Source: Anaerolineae bacterium
Lineage (GTDB): Bacteria; Chloroflexota; Anaerolineae; Aggregatilineales; UBA2796
DNA length: 64,000 nucleotides
NCBI GenBank assembly: GCA_019637555.1
Contig: JAHBVK010000004.1
Coordinates: 99,795-163,794 of the forward strand
Direction: 5' to 3'
Position 1 is the first letter of the stretch, and each line of letters opens with the position of its first letter. The notes below the pieces were generated by a model, which made no database searches, had not been told where the DNA came from, and saw only the letters and a list, made by a program, of their open reading frames with translations. This document shows positions 8,942 to 18,081 of this stretch, piece after piece. Made by a program: the position numbers and the translations under genes.

Positions 8942-10219
8942 TCATGGTTTAGGAGTCTTGGTCGGAACAAAGGTAGGTGAGGCAAAGAAGTTTATCGTAG
9001 GCGTCGGCATCATGGTAGGCAGTGCCGCATTCGGTGCACCGAGCCAATCGCGGAACTCGGTTTCAACCTCGTAGAAGGACATGCCCGTATAGCGTTCCAG
9101 CGCCTTCTCCACGCCGATGCCGCGCGAGACCAACTGCATCAATTCCAGATGCGCGCCCTCGCCGTATTTCTCGGTGAACCACTTAAAGAAGGCATAGCCT
9201 ACATCGTAAGCCATGCGATCAGTTCTACCGATCTCGTCCAGTGGTGGCAAATCGCCGCTTGCCGCCAACTGACGCGCTACTTGCAGCGCCCGCCGCAGTG
9301 AAGAAGAGTGATCGCTGTTATATTCCGCGTCACCTTCGATAAACCAAATGGCAGAACTGAAGCCCATGCCACCGTTTTCATACTGGTAGAGATGCCCGAC
9401 TTCGTGCAGCACGGTGCCATAGGCGAAGCGGCGCACGCTCTCCCGCGAGGCATAGTAGATGCCCACGAACGCGCCGTACTCCCGCGTGGTGAAACCGCCG
9501 AGATAGGTCGTCGCGCCGGGTTCGGTGGTGTAATTGCGGTACGACCACTCCTCCAGCACTTCAGGATGATCGCCGTCGTAGATGATGGCGCGGGGACGGT
9601 AGCCGAGCAGCTTGCCCCATGCGTCATAGTAGAACTGACGGCGTTCGTGCATCGCTTCGATCACGGCGTCGCCCATCTGTTCCGGCAGCGAATCTTCCCA
9701 GTAGACGATGATGTCCTCGGATTCCGCCATGCGCCATTCGCGCCGTGTGTCGGTGTAGGCATCGTTGATCGTCTCGGTCTGGTAGACGTTGCCCGCCGCA
9801 TCGGTCAATCGCCAGTAGTAATCGACGGCTACCCACTGCGGCAGATCGCTGCCCGGCATCCGCGCGATCCAGTAACCGGAGTCGGCGTCGAAGGTGGCAT
9901 TGGCACGCTGACGTGCCGCCGGATTATGCTGATAGATCACCTGTGCGCTGACGATCTTAGCGATGCTGTTGTTCACCTTAATGGTGAAGCGTCCCCCGCG
10001 CGGATACTGACTGTTGAAGATCACATCCTCAACCGTCCAGATGGCGCTGCCGCCGTTATCCGTCGGGCTGGGCTGCGGCGTGAAGGTCTGCGGTTGCAGG
10101 CTGTCTTGCGCGGCAACGTTGTACTGACTGTAGCCCACACCTGAGATGGCAAGCAAACCGATAAAGAATGCGCCAAACAGCCACATCAAAGCGCGAGATC
10201 GAGAGCGAGAAGGGTGCAT
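8942..10219 (-). CDS. Secreted peptidase-MA-like metallohydrolase, paralogue 2
   Basis: 425 residues, the closest relative of paralogue 1, with near-identical blocks through most of the length (YWRLTDAAGNVYQTE, ADTRREW-type, GYRPRAI). It has a signal-anchor-like N-terminus (about 10-33), a beta-rich N-domain, HEVGHLYQYENGG for zinc binding and WFIEGDAEYNS with the presumed third ligand. The tail is PTMMPTPTINFFASPTFVPTKTPKP-like, the same as in the other copies. The high similarity and head-to-tail order show a recent duplication. Whether it is a protease or a non-peptidase metalloprotein cannot be told. Confidence 0.82.
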   Translation of the reverse strand: MHPSRSRSRALMWLFGAFFIGLLAISGVGYSQYNVAAQDSLQPQTFTPQPSPTDNGGSAIWTVEDVIFNSQYPRGGRFTIKVNNSIAKIVSAQVIYQHNPAARQRANATFDADSGYWIARMPGSDLPQWVAVDYYWRLTDAAGNVYQTETINDAYTDTRREWRMAESEDIIVYWEDSLPEQMGDAVIEAMHERRQFYYDAWGKLLGYRPRAIIYDGDHPEVLEEWSYRNYTTEPGATTYLGGFTTREYGAFVGIYYASRESVRRFAYGTVLHEVGHLYQYENGGMGFSSAIWFIEGDAEYNSDHSSSLRRALQVARQLAASGDLPPLDEIGRTDRMAYDVGYAFFKWFTEKYGEGAHLELMQLVSRGIGVEKALERYTGMSFYEVETEFRDWLGAPNAALPTMMPTPTINFFASPTFVPTKTPKP

Positions 10220-10264
10220 TGTCGGGTGATCCTTAGTTACTCAACTTACTATACAGTATTCGCC

Positions 10265-11560
10265 TTACGGCTTCGGCGTCTTGGTCGGCGCGAAGGTTGG
10301 CGTGGCGAAGAACGGCGGCGGCGTCAGCGTGGGCAGCGACGTTGGCGGCGCTGCTTCCTCGATGCCCAACCACTGCCGGAATTCCGTTTCAAGGTCCAAG
10401 AAATTGCGTCCGGTTGTTTCTTCCAGTGCGTCGCGCCAATTCTTATTCTTGGCTAGACGCTGCACAATTTGCAGGTGAATATCGTCGCCATATGCCTCCG
10501 TCAGCCACGTCCAGAAAGAAACACCGACGAAGTAAGATAGCAGTCCGTTATCGCCAATATCCATCAGGCGTGGCAAGCGACCTTCCTGCGCATAGACGCG
10601 GGCGGTACGCAGTTCGCCATTAACTTCTGGCATGTAGGCGTTGAAGAATTCAGCGTCACCTTCGGAAAACCACAGCGGCATACTGGCACCGAAGAAGCCA
10701 CCATTCTGCCCCTGATAGAGATGCCCGATCTCGTGCAGAATGATGCCGAACGCGTACTTATCGGGTGAGAGTTCGGCGCTGTTGTAACGCGCTGTGCCGA
10801 CGAATACACCATAGTCCGTCAGCGCCTGCCCGACGGTGAAGGTGTTACGTTCACCGCCGATGCTGGTGTTTCCACCTGCGATGCCCGGACGCCAAGCGCT
10901 CCAACGCTGATAGCCGTTATAGAGCACGGCGACAGGCTTGTACTTCAGCAGTGTGCCCCAATGCTTAAGGTAGAAATCGCGCTGAAATGCCATCGCTTCC
11001 AGAGTTTTCTGCACGTAAATATCGGGCAAGCCCGGTTCCTGATAGATAATGATGTCTTCCGTTTCCGAGCGAATCCATTCGTTGTCGTTATCGGCGTAGG
11101 AAGTATCTTTCAGATCGGTCTGGTAGGTGTTACCCGCCTCATCAGTGATCACCCAGTAGTAGCTCATGGGTACGAAGGGCGGGATATTAGTGATGTCCCA
11201 GCGCCCGATCCATGTGCCTGTGTCTTGGTCTAGCTGTGCGGTGGCACGACGGCGCGATTTTGCTGTGCCCACCTGAAAGAAGGCGAAGGCAGAAGTGATC
11301 TTGCCCGCGCTGCTGCTCGCCTTAAGACTAAACTCACCGCCGCGCGGAAACTTGGAGACGAAGGCATCAGTGCTGATCGTCCACTCGGCAGAGCCGCCGT
11401 TATTAGTCGGGCTGGCGATAACTGTGGATGTGCTGGTGACCGCTTCCTGCGCGGCTACAGAGACTACTGAACCGAGGCGCAGATTGATCAGCAGCGAAAA
11501 CGCCAGCACTACGGCTAGGCTGGCAAGTAAAATGCGGGTGCGCGTCATCGATATCCTCAC
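10265..11560 (-). CDS. Secreted peptidase-MA-like metallohydrolase, paralogue 3
   Basis: 431 residues with the same architecture: signal sequence (about 8-37), NGGSAEWTIS beta domain, then HEIGHLYQGQNGGFFG and WFSEGDAEFF. It is more divergent than copies 1 and 2 between 150 and 260, where it has its own insert around the GNTSIGGERNTF region. The C-terminal tail PTFAPTKTPKP is conserved. It lies 45 bp from paralogue 2 and 3 bp from paralogue 4, consistent with one operon. Confidence 0.82.
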   Translation of the reverse strand: MRISMTRTRILLASLAVVLAFSLLINLRLGSVVSVAAQEAVTSTSTVIASPTNNGGSAEWTISTDAFVSKFPRGGEFSLKASSSAGKITSAFAFFQVGTAKSRRRATAQLDQDTGTWIGRWDITNIPPFVPMSYYWVITDEAGNTYQTDLKDTSYADNDNEWIRSETEDIIIYQEPGLPDIYVQKTLEAMAFQRDFYLKHWGTLLKYKPVAVLYNGYQRWSAWRPGIAGGNTSIGGERNTFTVGQALTDYGVFVGTARYNSAELSPDKYAFGIILHEIGHLYQGQNGGFFGASMPLWFSEGDAEFFNAYMPEVNGELRTARVYAQEGRLPRLMDIGDNGLLSYFVGVSFWTWLTEAYGDDIHLQIVQRLAKNKNWRDALEETTGRNFLDLETEFRQWLGIEEAAPPTSLPTLTPPPFFATPTFAPTKTPKP

Positions 11561-11563
11561 TGG

Positions 11564-12787
11564 TCAGGGTGCTTTCGTCGGTACAAAGGTCGGGGTAGCG
11601 AAGAATGCTGGCATCGTTTCCGTTGGTACGAAGGTCGGCGGTGGGGCGGTGATGCCCAACCATGCCCGCCATTTCAGTTCATATTGTTCCAGCGTCCAGC
11701 CTGTGGCGTCCTCGAAAGCTTGCTCGAAAGACTTGTCAGCGGCAACGCCATCCAGAATCTTGCCCAGTATGGCGGGCGTGAACTGCTCGTACAGGAAATA
11801 AATCAGCGAGGTCGCCGTCGCATACCAATCGCTTACTGCATTGAACTCATCGCGGGTGATGCTGGTTTGCCCTTCCAGCAGCGCCAAGCGCCCGATCTGC
11901 CCCAGTGCCGCCAGTTCGCGGACGCGCTCCAACTGCGGCTCGATGGAGGCGATCTCGTTGTTCATCGCCTGCCCTTCGTTAAACCAGTTGGGAATGCTGA
12001 TGAAATTGTTGCCAACCCGCATGTGCAAAAATGCGTGCGCCAGTTCATGCGGGATGATCGAGTCCAGCAGATAGGCTCGCTCATCGGGAAAATCTTGCGT
12101 CACCACGACAGTGTTGTGGGTAGTCGCGCCGTACCACTCTTTGCAGGTCAACTGCGCCCAATACGAGCAGTAATCGCTCTGGGTGTTGTAAACCGCGATG
12201 CGGATGTTATCGGTTGGCTGGAAATTGGTAGCGGCTGAGACGAAGCTGTAACCCTTTTCCGCCGAGGCGAGCACCAGTTGACCGAACTCAACCGGCTGAT
12301 CGTACCAGTACACCGTTACGCCTTTGCCCTCTAACTTTTGCCAGTCGCGGGTGTGATCCGCGTACTCCGTGGTCATTTCTTCGCTGCGAAATTTGTTGCC
12401 AGCTTCATCGACCACTTCCCACTGGTAGATGAGCACCTGCCACGGTGGGGTGGTGAAGCCAACGGTGTCCTCGACGTATACCAGATCAACCTGTGTCGCC
12501 GCCGCAAAGGAATCGACGCGGTAGCGGCTGTAGGTTTCCGTGCCGCGTTCACGCAGCAGCAGCACTGCACTGACGATCTTGGCGTCTCTGCTCTTGACGG
12601 TGATCTGGAAGATCAGGTTCTGGCGGAAGTTACTTTCGGTTTGAGGATTCTCAAACGTGACGTCACTCTCCGCTTTGACGTTGGTGCTTGCCGATCCGAA
12701 GGTCCAAATAAACGAACCAAGCAGCAGCAGCAGCAGCGCAGCTCTGGAAAATATGCGTTTTTGTGACACCCAAACACAGCCTTTCAA
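11564..12787 (-). CDS. Secreted peptidase-MA-like metallohydrolase, paralogue 4 (most divergent)
   Basis: 407 residues from a TTG at 12787, or 401 from a GTG at 12769. AAAGG lies about 10 nt before the GTG, which favours the shorter form beginning VSQKRIFSRAALLLLLLGSF, a clear signal peptide. The catalytic motif is HELAHAFLHMRVG, with the third ligand expected in PNWFNEGQAMNNE. It is the first gene of the four-gene array and the least similar, lacking the ENGG/QNGG block, but it shares the beta-rich N-domain and the ATPTFVPTKAP tail. HELAH is typical of peptidase MA family proteins. Confidence 0.8.
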   Translation of the reverse strand: MKGCVWVSQKRIFSRAALLLLLLGSFIWTFGSASTNVKAESDVTFENPQTESNFRQNLIFQITVKSRDAKIVSAVLLLRERGTETYSRYRVDSFAAATQVDLVYVEDTVGFTTPPWQVLIYQWEVVDEAGNKFRSEEMTTEYADHTRDWQKLEGKGVTVYWYDQPVEFGQLVLASAEKGYSFVSAATNFQPTDNIRIAVYNTQSDYCSYWAQLTCKEWYGATTHNTVVVTQDFPDERAYLLDSIIPHELAHAFLHMRVGNNFISIPNWFNEGQAMNNEIASIEPQLERVRELAALGQIGRLALLEGQTSITRDEFNAVSDWYATATSLIYFLYEQFTPAILGKILDGVAADKSFEQAFEDATGWTLEQYELKWRAWLGITAPPPTFVPTETMPAFFATPTFVPTKAP

Positions 12788-12861
12788 ATGTGAGTAAGCA
12801 ACATTCTAGTGAGTTTTGGCTGTGGCGGGCATCAGAATCTCATGAAAATTCTGTCTAAAAG

Positions 12862-13497
12862 TTATCTACGAAGTGCAGCAAGAGCATAAACCACGAGGCA
12901 GATCACGAAGCCGATGACGCCGATTCCGGGCGTGGTGGCGAGGCGCAGATTGGCAATCACCTGAAAGGCAAGCAAACTACCCGCGATGGCGGACGCGGCG
13001 GCTAGCAGCGCGATGATGACCGTCACAGGGCGGATCAATCGACGGGGCAGCCACAGCGCGATCAGCAGCGCGGCGAAGGTACCGATCAGCAGGAAGAACA
13101 GTTGGCGGTAGTTGGGATCATCGAAACCGCCAGCGACGCGGACGAATTCGATGGGCGGGATGAAGGTGAGCAGTAGAGCCAGCGCGATCAACCGCAGTAA
13201 CCAGCGCAGCCAACCGACAGGAGTACGGGAGCGCAGATAGAAGAGTACTGCCAGTGCCGCGAGGGGGAGTCGCAGCAGCAGCGGGGCAAGCATCGGCGGA
13301 TTGCCACCGCGCACAGCGGGCGAAAGTCCCACGAACTCCGCCAGATCGAATGCCTGCGCGGTCAATCCGGCGGCGGCACTCCACCACCAGGGTAGGAAGT
13401 AGCAGAGGAGAGCGAGGAATAGGAGAGCAAAAACCCAAAGCGCGGAGCTGAAGCTCCGGACTGAAGGAGTAGTGCTATCAGAGTCAGCGGAAGTCAT
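12862..13497 (-). CDS. Multi-pass membrane protein of unknown function
   Basis: 211 residues with about six hydrophobic helices (around 20-40, 65-85, 95-112, 130-148, 155-175, 190-207). A first external loop carries TAQAFDLAEFVGLSPAVRGGNPPM. No catalytic or transport motif was recognised. It stands 75 bp downstream of the peptidase array start on the same strand and before the glycosidase in the map. Its codon use resembles its neighbours. The ATG at 13497 is the only sensible start. Confidence 0.7.
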   Translation of the reverse strand: MTSADSDSTTPSVRSFSSALWVFALLFLALLCYFLPWWWSAAAGLTAQAFDLAEFVGLSPAVRGGNPPMLAPLLLRLPLAALAVLFYLRSRTPVGWLRWLLRLIALALLLTFIPPIEFVRVAGGFDDPNYRQLFFLLIGTFAALLIALWLPRRLIRPVTVIIALLAAASAIAGSLLAFQVIANLRLATTPGIGVIGFVICLVVYALAALRR

Positions 13498-13559
13498 TAG
13501 ACAGAATTCCTTTGAATATTTAGTGATGCCAACTCCCGATGATTAGTTTATTTGGGAAG

Positions 13560-13585
13560 ATAGGGCGAGGTACGCCCCGCCCTAT
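13560..13585 (-). terminator. Possible terminator of the glycosidase gene
   Basis: ATAGGGCG (13560-13567) pairs with CGCCCTAT (13578-13585). It lies 17 bp downstream of the glycosidase stop on the minus strand. No strong U-tract is seen, and the sequence resembles the GGGCGAGGCACG palindrome at 34.65 kb, so it may instead be a repeat copy. Confidence 0.45.
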
Positions 13586-13601
13586 TTGGATAAGTCCGTC
13601 A

Positions 13602-16346
13602 TTATTCGCTTTTGACGGGGATTTTGATAGTGCCACCCGCTGCCGAGTCCGGTGGATTAGGCTTATCGCTATCGGGCTGATCGATAGGAACTTCCATCGT
13701 GTCATCCTTCTTGGAGATCACAGGGATGTCCACACGCGGCGCGGCTTCGATCACGGGAACGTCGGGGGCTTCGGGATCGCTGATGGTGATCAGCGGGGTG
13801 GGTTTGGGCGCACGTTCCGCGGCGCTATCCACGATGGAATCCAATGTCTCGATCTCGATTTTTGCCTCACCGGGTACGATCACGGCGGGGACGGGCGCAA
13901 GTACAGGTGCTAGGGGCATGGGTTTTACTTCCTCTGGCGTGGGATCAGCAACCTGCTGCCACGCGCTGTCGACTTCGGTTTCGTGACCGGACGGGAATTT
14001 GATACTTGTTTTCTCGGCGCTGCGGACGATCTCGACGCCTTTGATGCTCAGTTTGACGGGTTGATCCAGCAAAAACGTACCGCCCACCCACACATGCCGT
14101 GAATCAACCACGCGCACGCCGATGCAGCGCAAGAACAGTTCCAGCGGCACGATGCCCATCAAGCCGTCGATCTCCCCGATGCCTGCACCCGTATCGCTGT
14201 TGTACTGCTCGAAGAAGCTGTGATCGCGTTTAAGCGCGGCAGTGACGGTGTTCAGCAGCCTGTGCAGCAGATCGCGGGCGTCGCTGCTGTAGCCGTTGTC
14301 GAGTAAGCCTTCCAGCAGCAGCGTATTCCAGAACAGCGAAACACCGCCGCTGCCATTCTCGTTGTTCGCCGCAAACGCCGGATCGCTGGCGGGGCAGATG
14401 GTTAAGCCGTGCGCCCGTCCGTACTGCGCCGGATCAGTGAGCAGATTCTTGATCCGATCCGCATGATCGGCAGCGCTGTGCGACCACAAGGGCAGCAGGT
14501 GAGTCAGATTGTGGCGCGTCAGATCGACGGTGTTGATCTCGGTGCTGTAGACGCGGCTGAGTCCACTGAACTTGACGTAATTCACCTGCGAGTAGACCAG
14601 ACACGAGGCTACTGATCCGCTGCCATAAATCCAGTTGAGGTCAGTAGCAACGATCTCCTCGTGAGCTGGCTTTCCGGCGTGATCCAATCCCTCAATGGTG
14701 ATGGTCACGCTGGGCGGACGATTCGTGCCGCCGATCACGCGCAGCAGTAATCGGTTCGGCGGATCAAGCTGCGGGCGGGCGTCGAAGGCTTCATCACCTT
14801 TACCCCGAAACAGCGCCGATCCGAGTGTCGTCTCGTTAGTATCTCGATCCCGCGCCAAGTAGACACCCGCTGAGTCATTCCACATCGCGGCAAGCTGTGC
14901 GGTCAGCGAGTCTACGCGCTGGCGCAAGGCGGGAAGATCGTCCGGTTTATCCAGCAGTTCCGCGATCTGGATCAGTGCGTTCGCCTCATGGATCAGTTGG
15001 GCGGCGAGATCGGATGTCTCGGCGTAGCGAATATCCGCGCCCTGCCCCCAACGCACCGAAGCCCCGAACATCGGATTGGGACTGTAGCCGCTGTGCGACT
15101 CGTCCTGCCATTCGGGAACGCCATCTTGATCAACGTCGCGATCTGCCGCGAACCAGCGATCAAGGAACTTACGCAGCGGGGAATAGACTTCCGCCAGAAA
15201 CGCTTGATCGCCCGTATTTTCATAGAGTTTCCACGCCAATGCCGTCAATAACGGCGGGCAAAGGCGATCACTGCGCTGACCAGCCGCGCCGGGTTTCGCC
15301 TCGATCCAGCCATCGGGCTGCGCGGTGGCGATCCAATTGCGGTAGACGCTCAACGCCAGCGCCGGATCGATCTGCGCGACGGCTGGCAGCGCCAAGTAGC
15401 CCGCACGGATGCTCTGCCCGTTCCACGCCCAGTTGTGATCGCGCCCATCGCCGGAAGGACTGAATCCCCGCGCAGGCGTGCGGACGGTGACGAAGGTGGG
15501 ATTAGGCATCTGCTTGGTTGGGCTTATGAAGCTGCGCAGCAGGACGTGGGCGCTAAATGCTAAGGTAGCATCGAGATCGGCGTCACCCGTTTCGATGATG
15601 GGTAATACGCTGCCGGAGTCCTGAGCGCGTTGCAGCGCCGCCGACCAATCGCTATCGAACAGCCAGTTGTAGCCATTGGTCAGGCTGTCCTGCCGCATCT
15701 TCTCGCCGCTGACCAGCCATTTCAGCGCCTTCGTTTCGCCCGCCGGAATAGTGATCGACGCGGAGAGTTTGGGACGTGCGCCTTCGTGTTCCTTGTTGTA
15801 AATGCTGACGCCTTCCAGCAGCAGCACCGGATTCAAACCGCCGATGTTGCCTAAGTGCAGCGCCTCGTGCCCATCTTCCAGCGCCAGCAGATGCATCCGC
15901 ACGGATTGTTCCTCGCGCATCGCTTGTGCCAGCAGATCGAGCCGCAGTGTGAGCGCCTCCGCTGATTGGTTATCGAACGTGAAACTGCCGCCGACGGTGT
16001 GCGAATCGATCAGCCATAGATCGGTTGTCAAGCCGAGATTGGGACGCAGTTTGGCGCTGAGGCGGGCGAAACTAGGCGTGAAGTTGACCAGCGTAGGCGA
16101 TTCGGCGTATGCCTGCGCTTCGTAAACGGGACCTTCTTTGAAGATGAACATCGGCACTAGCCGCACAATCCCCGCCCGCGCCCCATAACGAGTCTGGAAG
16201 GTCAGCGCGGGTTGATCGCCCTCACCGAAACTGATCTCCCAACTCTGGTCATCGGCGTAATCGGTGCGGGTCAGCCGTGCATCCGCCGCAAAACGCATCG
16301 CCAGCGGTGAACCCGCTTTCAGATTCCACGCTCTCATCTGCACCAC
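13602..16346 (-). CDS. GH63-like (alpha/alpha)6-barrel glycosidase with Pro-rich C-tail
   Basis: 914 residues. The centre (about 270-760) has the features of six-hairpin glycosidases of the GH63/GH15/amylo-glucosidase type: AWNGQSIRAGYLALP, QPDGWIEAKPGAAGQRSDRLCPPLL, and DRDVDQDGVPEWQDESHSGYSP. It probably cleaves alpha-linked glucosides or related sugars. The N-terminal 250 residues look like the usual beta-sandwich domain. The last 110 residues are Pro/Asp/Glu-rich and of low complexity (PMPLAPVLAPVPAV), unusual for the family. No signal peptide is evident. The start is ambiguous: GTG-GTG at 16346 or the ATG three codons in (16337), with GAGGAA upstream. Confidence 0.75.
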   Translation of the reverse strand: MVQMRAWNLKAGSPLAMRFAADARLTRTDYADDQSWEISFGEGDQPALTFQTRYGARAGIVRLVPMFIFKEGPVYEAQAYAESPTLVNFTPSFARLSAKLRPNLGLTTDLWLIDSHTVGGSFTFDNQSAEALTLRLDLLAQAMREEQSVRMHLLALEDGHEALHLGNIGGLNPVLLLEGVSIYNKEHEGARPKLSASITIPAGETKALKWLVSGEKMRQDSLTNGYNWLFDSDWSAALQRAQDSGSVLPIIETGDADLDATLAFSAHVLLRSFISPTKQMPNPTFVTVRTPARGFSPSGDGRDHNWAWNGQSIRAGYLALPAVAQIDPALALSVYRNWIATAQPDGWIEAKPGAAGQRSDRLCPPLLTALAWKLYENTGDQAFLAEVYSPLRKFLDRWFAADRDVDQDGVPEWQDESHSGYSPNPMFGASVRWGQGADIRYAETSDLAAQLIHEANALIQIAELLDKPDDLPALRQRVDSLTAQLAAMWNDSAGVYLARDRDTNETTLGSALFRGKGDEAFDARPQLDPPNRLLLRVIGGTNRPPSVTITIEGLDHAGKPAHEEIVATDLNWIYGSGSVASCLVYSQVNYVKFSGLSRVYSTEINTVDLTRHNLTHLLPLWSHSAADHADRIKNLLTDPAQYGRAHGLTICPASDPAFAANNENGSGGVSLFWNTLLLEGLLDNGYSSDARDLLHRLLNTVTAALKRDHSFFEQYNSDTGAGIGEIDGLMGIVPLELFLRCIGVRVVDSRHVWVGGTFLLDQPVKLSIKGVEIVRSAEKTSIKFPSGHETEVDSAWQQVADPTPEEVKPMPLAPVLAPVPAVIVPGEAKIEIETLDSIVDSAAERAPKPTPLITISDPEAPDVPVIEAAPRVDIPVISKKDDTMEVPIDQPDSDKPNPPDSAAGGTIKIPVKSE

Positions 16347-16369
16347 TCACTTCCTCAAGGTTGCTTCAG

Positions 16370-17437
16370 TCAGCCATCCAATAAGTAACGCGCGATCAGG
16401 TGTGCCGAGCCGATGATGCTCTCCACATGGGTGCGCTCATAGGCGTGCGAGGCATCGATTCCCGGTCCGATCAAGCCGACGCGCGCCCGACCCGCTGATC
16501 GCCAGTACATCGAGCCGTCGGAGCCGTAGAAAGGATAGATGTCCACTTTATAAGGGATATTGAACGCCGTCGCCAATCCGCGCAGTTTGCCCGTCAGATC
16601 GAAGTGGTACGGTCCGCTGCTATCTTTGGCGCAAATGCTGACGGAGAACTCATCGCCATTTTGCCCGTCGCCAAGTGCGCCCATATCGATCACCACGTAT
16701 TCCGCCAGATCGTTTGGCAGGCTGTCCGCGCCACCATGCCCTACTTCCTCGTAGTTACTGATCAGTACGGTGCATTGCTGCGCGGGTTGCAGTCCTCGCT
16801 GCGCCAGCGCCAGCAACGCGCCATAGATCGCGGCGACTCCGGCTTTGTCATCGAGATGACGGGAGCGCACGAATCCACTGGCGGAAGCCTCCACGCGGGG
16901 ATCAAGAAAGACGAAATCACCCACTTCGATGCCCAGCGCACGGGTTTGATCGGCGCTGCTGGTGCGTTCATCCAAGCGCACTTCCATCGTATCAGCGTTA
17001 CGCGGCTGCTCACCGAGCTTGCTGTTGACGTGGCTGCTGGCATTGACGGGCACAACAGTACCGCGATAACGGCGATCATCGAAGGTGCGGATCGTGACGC
17101 CTTCTAGCTCGATCTCATTCCAGACGTAGCCGCCGACCTGTGCCAGCTTCAATCTGCCGTTAGGCTTGATCTCCTTGACCATCGCGCCGAGTGTATCGAC
17201 GTGAGCAGTCAGGGCACGGGGTGCGTTGCTGGAACGTCCGGGGATCGTCACCTGCAATGCGCCTTTGGTGGTGCGCTTCAAGTGCAGGTTCGGGATTTGC
17301 GAGAAAGCGCGTTCCACATAGTCGATTGCTTCGCGGTGGTATCCGGTAGGACTGGGTGTGTTCAGCAAGCCGACGAGGAACGTGATCATGTCGTCGGCGG
17401 GGATGGTTAGATCGTGAACGGGTACGAGATCGCTCAT
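16370..17437 (-). CDS. M42 family metallo-aminopeptidase
   Basis: 355 residues with the full set of M42/M20-type co-catalytic metal motifs: TAHVDT (H79), RHLDDKAG (D196/D197), NYEEVGHGG (E230/E231), DMGALG (D251) and SHAYERTH near the C-terminus. Related enzymes form large tetrahedral or dimeric cytoplasmic aminopeptidases or deacylases. It lies 23 bp upstream of the glycosidase gene on the same strand, so the two may be co-transcribed. No signal peptide. The substrate (peptide or N-acyl amino acid) cannot be decided; an N-acyl substrate would be interesting given the racemase and acyltransferase at 55-57 kb, but no direct link is visible. Confidence 0.88.
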   Translation of the reverse strand: MSDLVPVHDLTIPADDMITFLVGLLNTPSPTGYHREAIDYVERAFSQIPNLHLKRTTKGALQVTIPGRSSNAPRALTAHVDTLGAMVKEIKPNGRLKLAQVGGYVWNEIELEGVTIRTFDDRRYRGTVVPVNASSHVNSKLGEQPRNADTMEVRLDERTSSADQTRALGIEVGDFVFLDPRVEASASGFVRSRHLDDKAGVAAIYGALLALAQRGLQPAQQCTVLISNYEEVGHGGADSLPNDLAEYVVIDMGALGDGQNGDEFSVSICAKDSSGPYHFDLTGKLRGLATAFNIPYKVDIYPFYGSDGSMYWRSAGRARVGLIGPGIDASHAYERTHVESIIGSAHLIARYLLDG

Positions 17438-17573
17438 ACGTTACTCCGGTAGGTGCGTCAGCATTGTACCCGATCTGGGGAAGGCTGGTAGAGAGGAAGG
17501 AGTGGGACGATCACGGAGGTAGACCAGAGGCTTCAACCTCCGGTCTACGGTCTACCGCATCGCCAACGCACGC

Positions 17574-18068
17574 TCATTTACAATACGAATCAGGATCGGC
17601 GTCCGAGCCAGAGCCGGGGCAGAGCTGCAAGTTGGTCTTTTGAGTCTGGCAGTGTGCCGAGAGCATCAAGCGGATCGTAGAGGCATCAAAGCCCTGTTGT
17701 ACCAAGGCGCGGGAGAGCGCCTCCAATTCTTCGGGATGCTGCAAATCCATGCTGTCGAGCGCTACCAGATGGCGACAGTCGAGGCAGAAGACGTGGGCGC
17801 TGCTCTGCTGCTCGCGATGCAGCGTGAACAGGCAGTTATCCTCACCGGGCAGCTTATCTACGATGCCCATCTCGGTGAATTCCGCCAGATTGCGATGCAC
17901 CGTCGCCAGATGAATATCCATCCCTTCGTTTTCGGCGCGTTCGTAGAGCGTCTTTACCGAGAACGGTGCACTGGAATCAAGTACCAGCCGCAGCAGACAT
18001 TCCCGCGCTTTGGTCAGGCGTAAGCCCGCGTGATACAGCCGCGCTATCGCTTCGTCTTGTGTGATCAT
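17574..18068 (-). CDS. Fur-family metal-dependent transcriptional regulator
   Basis: 164 residues. The N-terminal winged helix (about 1-85; LRLTKARECLLRLVL, LATVHRNLAEFTEMGIVDKL) is followed by the dimerisation domain with the HVFCLDCRHL zinc-binding CxxC. The second structural CxxC of typical Fur proteins is not intact; instead isolated cysteines occur in AHCQTQ, QLCPGSG and the terminal YCK. It may sense iron, zinc, manganese or peroxide. It is 13 bp downstream of the DtxR-type gene, forming a two-regulator operon with a Fur-box-like palindrome upstream. Confidence 0.87.
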   Translation of the reverse strand: MITQDEAIARLYHAGLRLTKARECLLRLVLDSSAPFSVKTLYERAENEGMDIHLATVHRNLAEFTEMGIVDKLPGEDNCLFTLHREQQSSAHVFCLDCRHLVALDSMDLQHPEELEALSRALVQQGFDASTIRLMLSAHCQTQKTNLQLCPGSGSDADPDSYCK

Positions 18069-18081
18069 ACTTAGCGTCTGA

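Noticed and set aside
9308..10144. 278-codon ORF antisense to peptidase paralogue 2
   Set aside because: It mirrors a conserved gene; the equivalent frame in the other paralogues is broken, as expected for a shadow.
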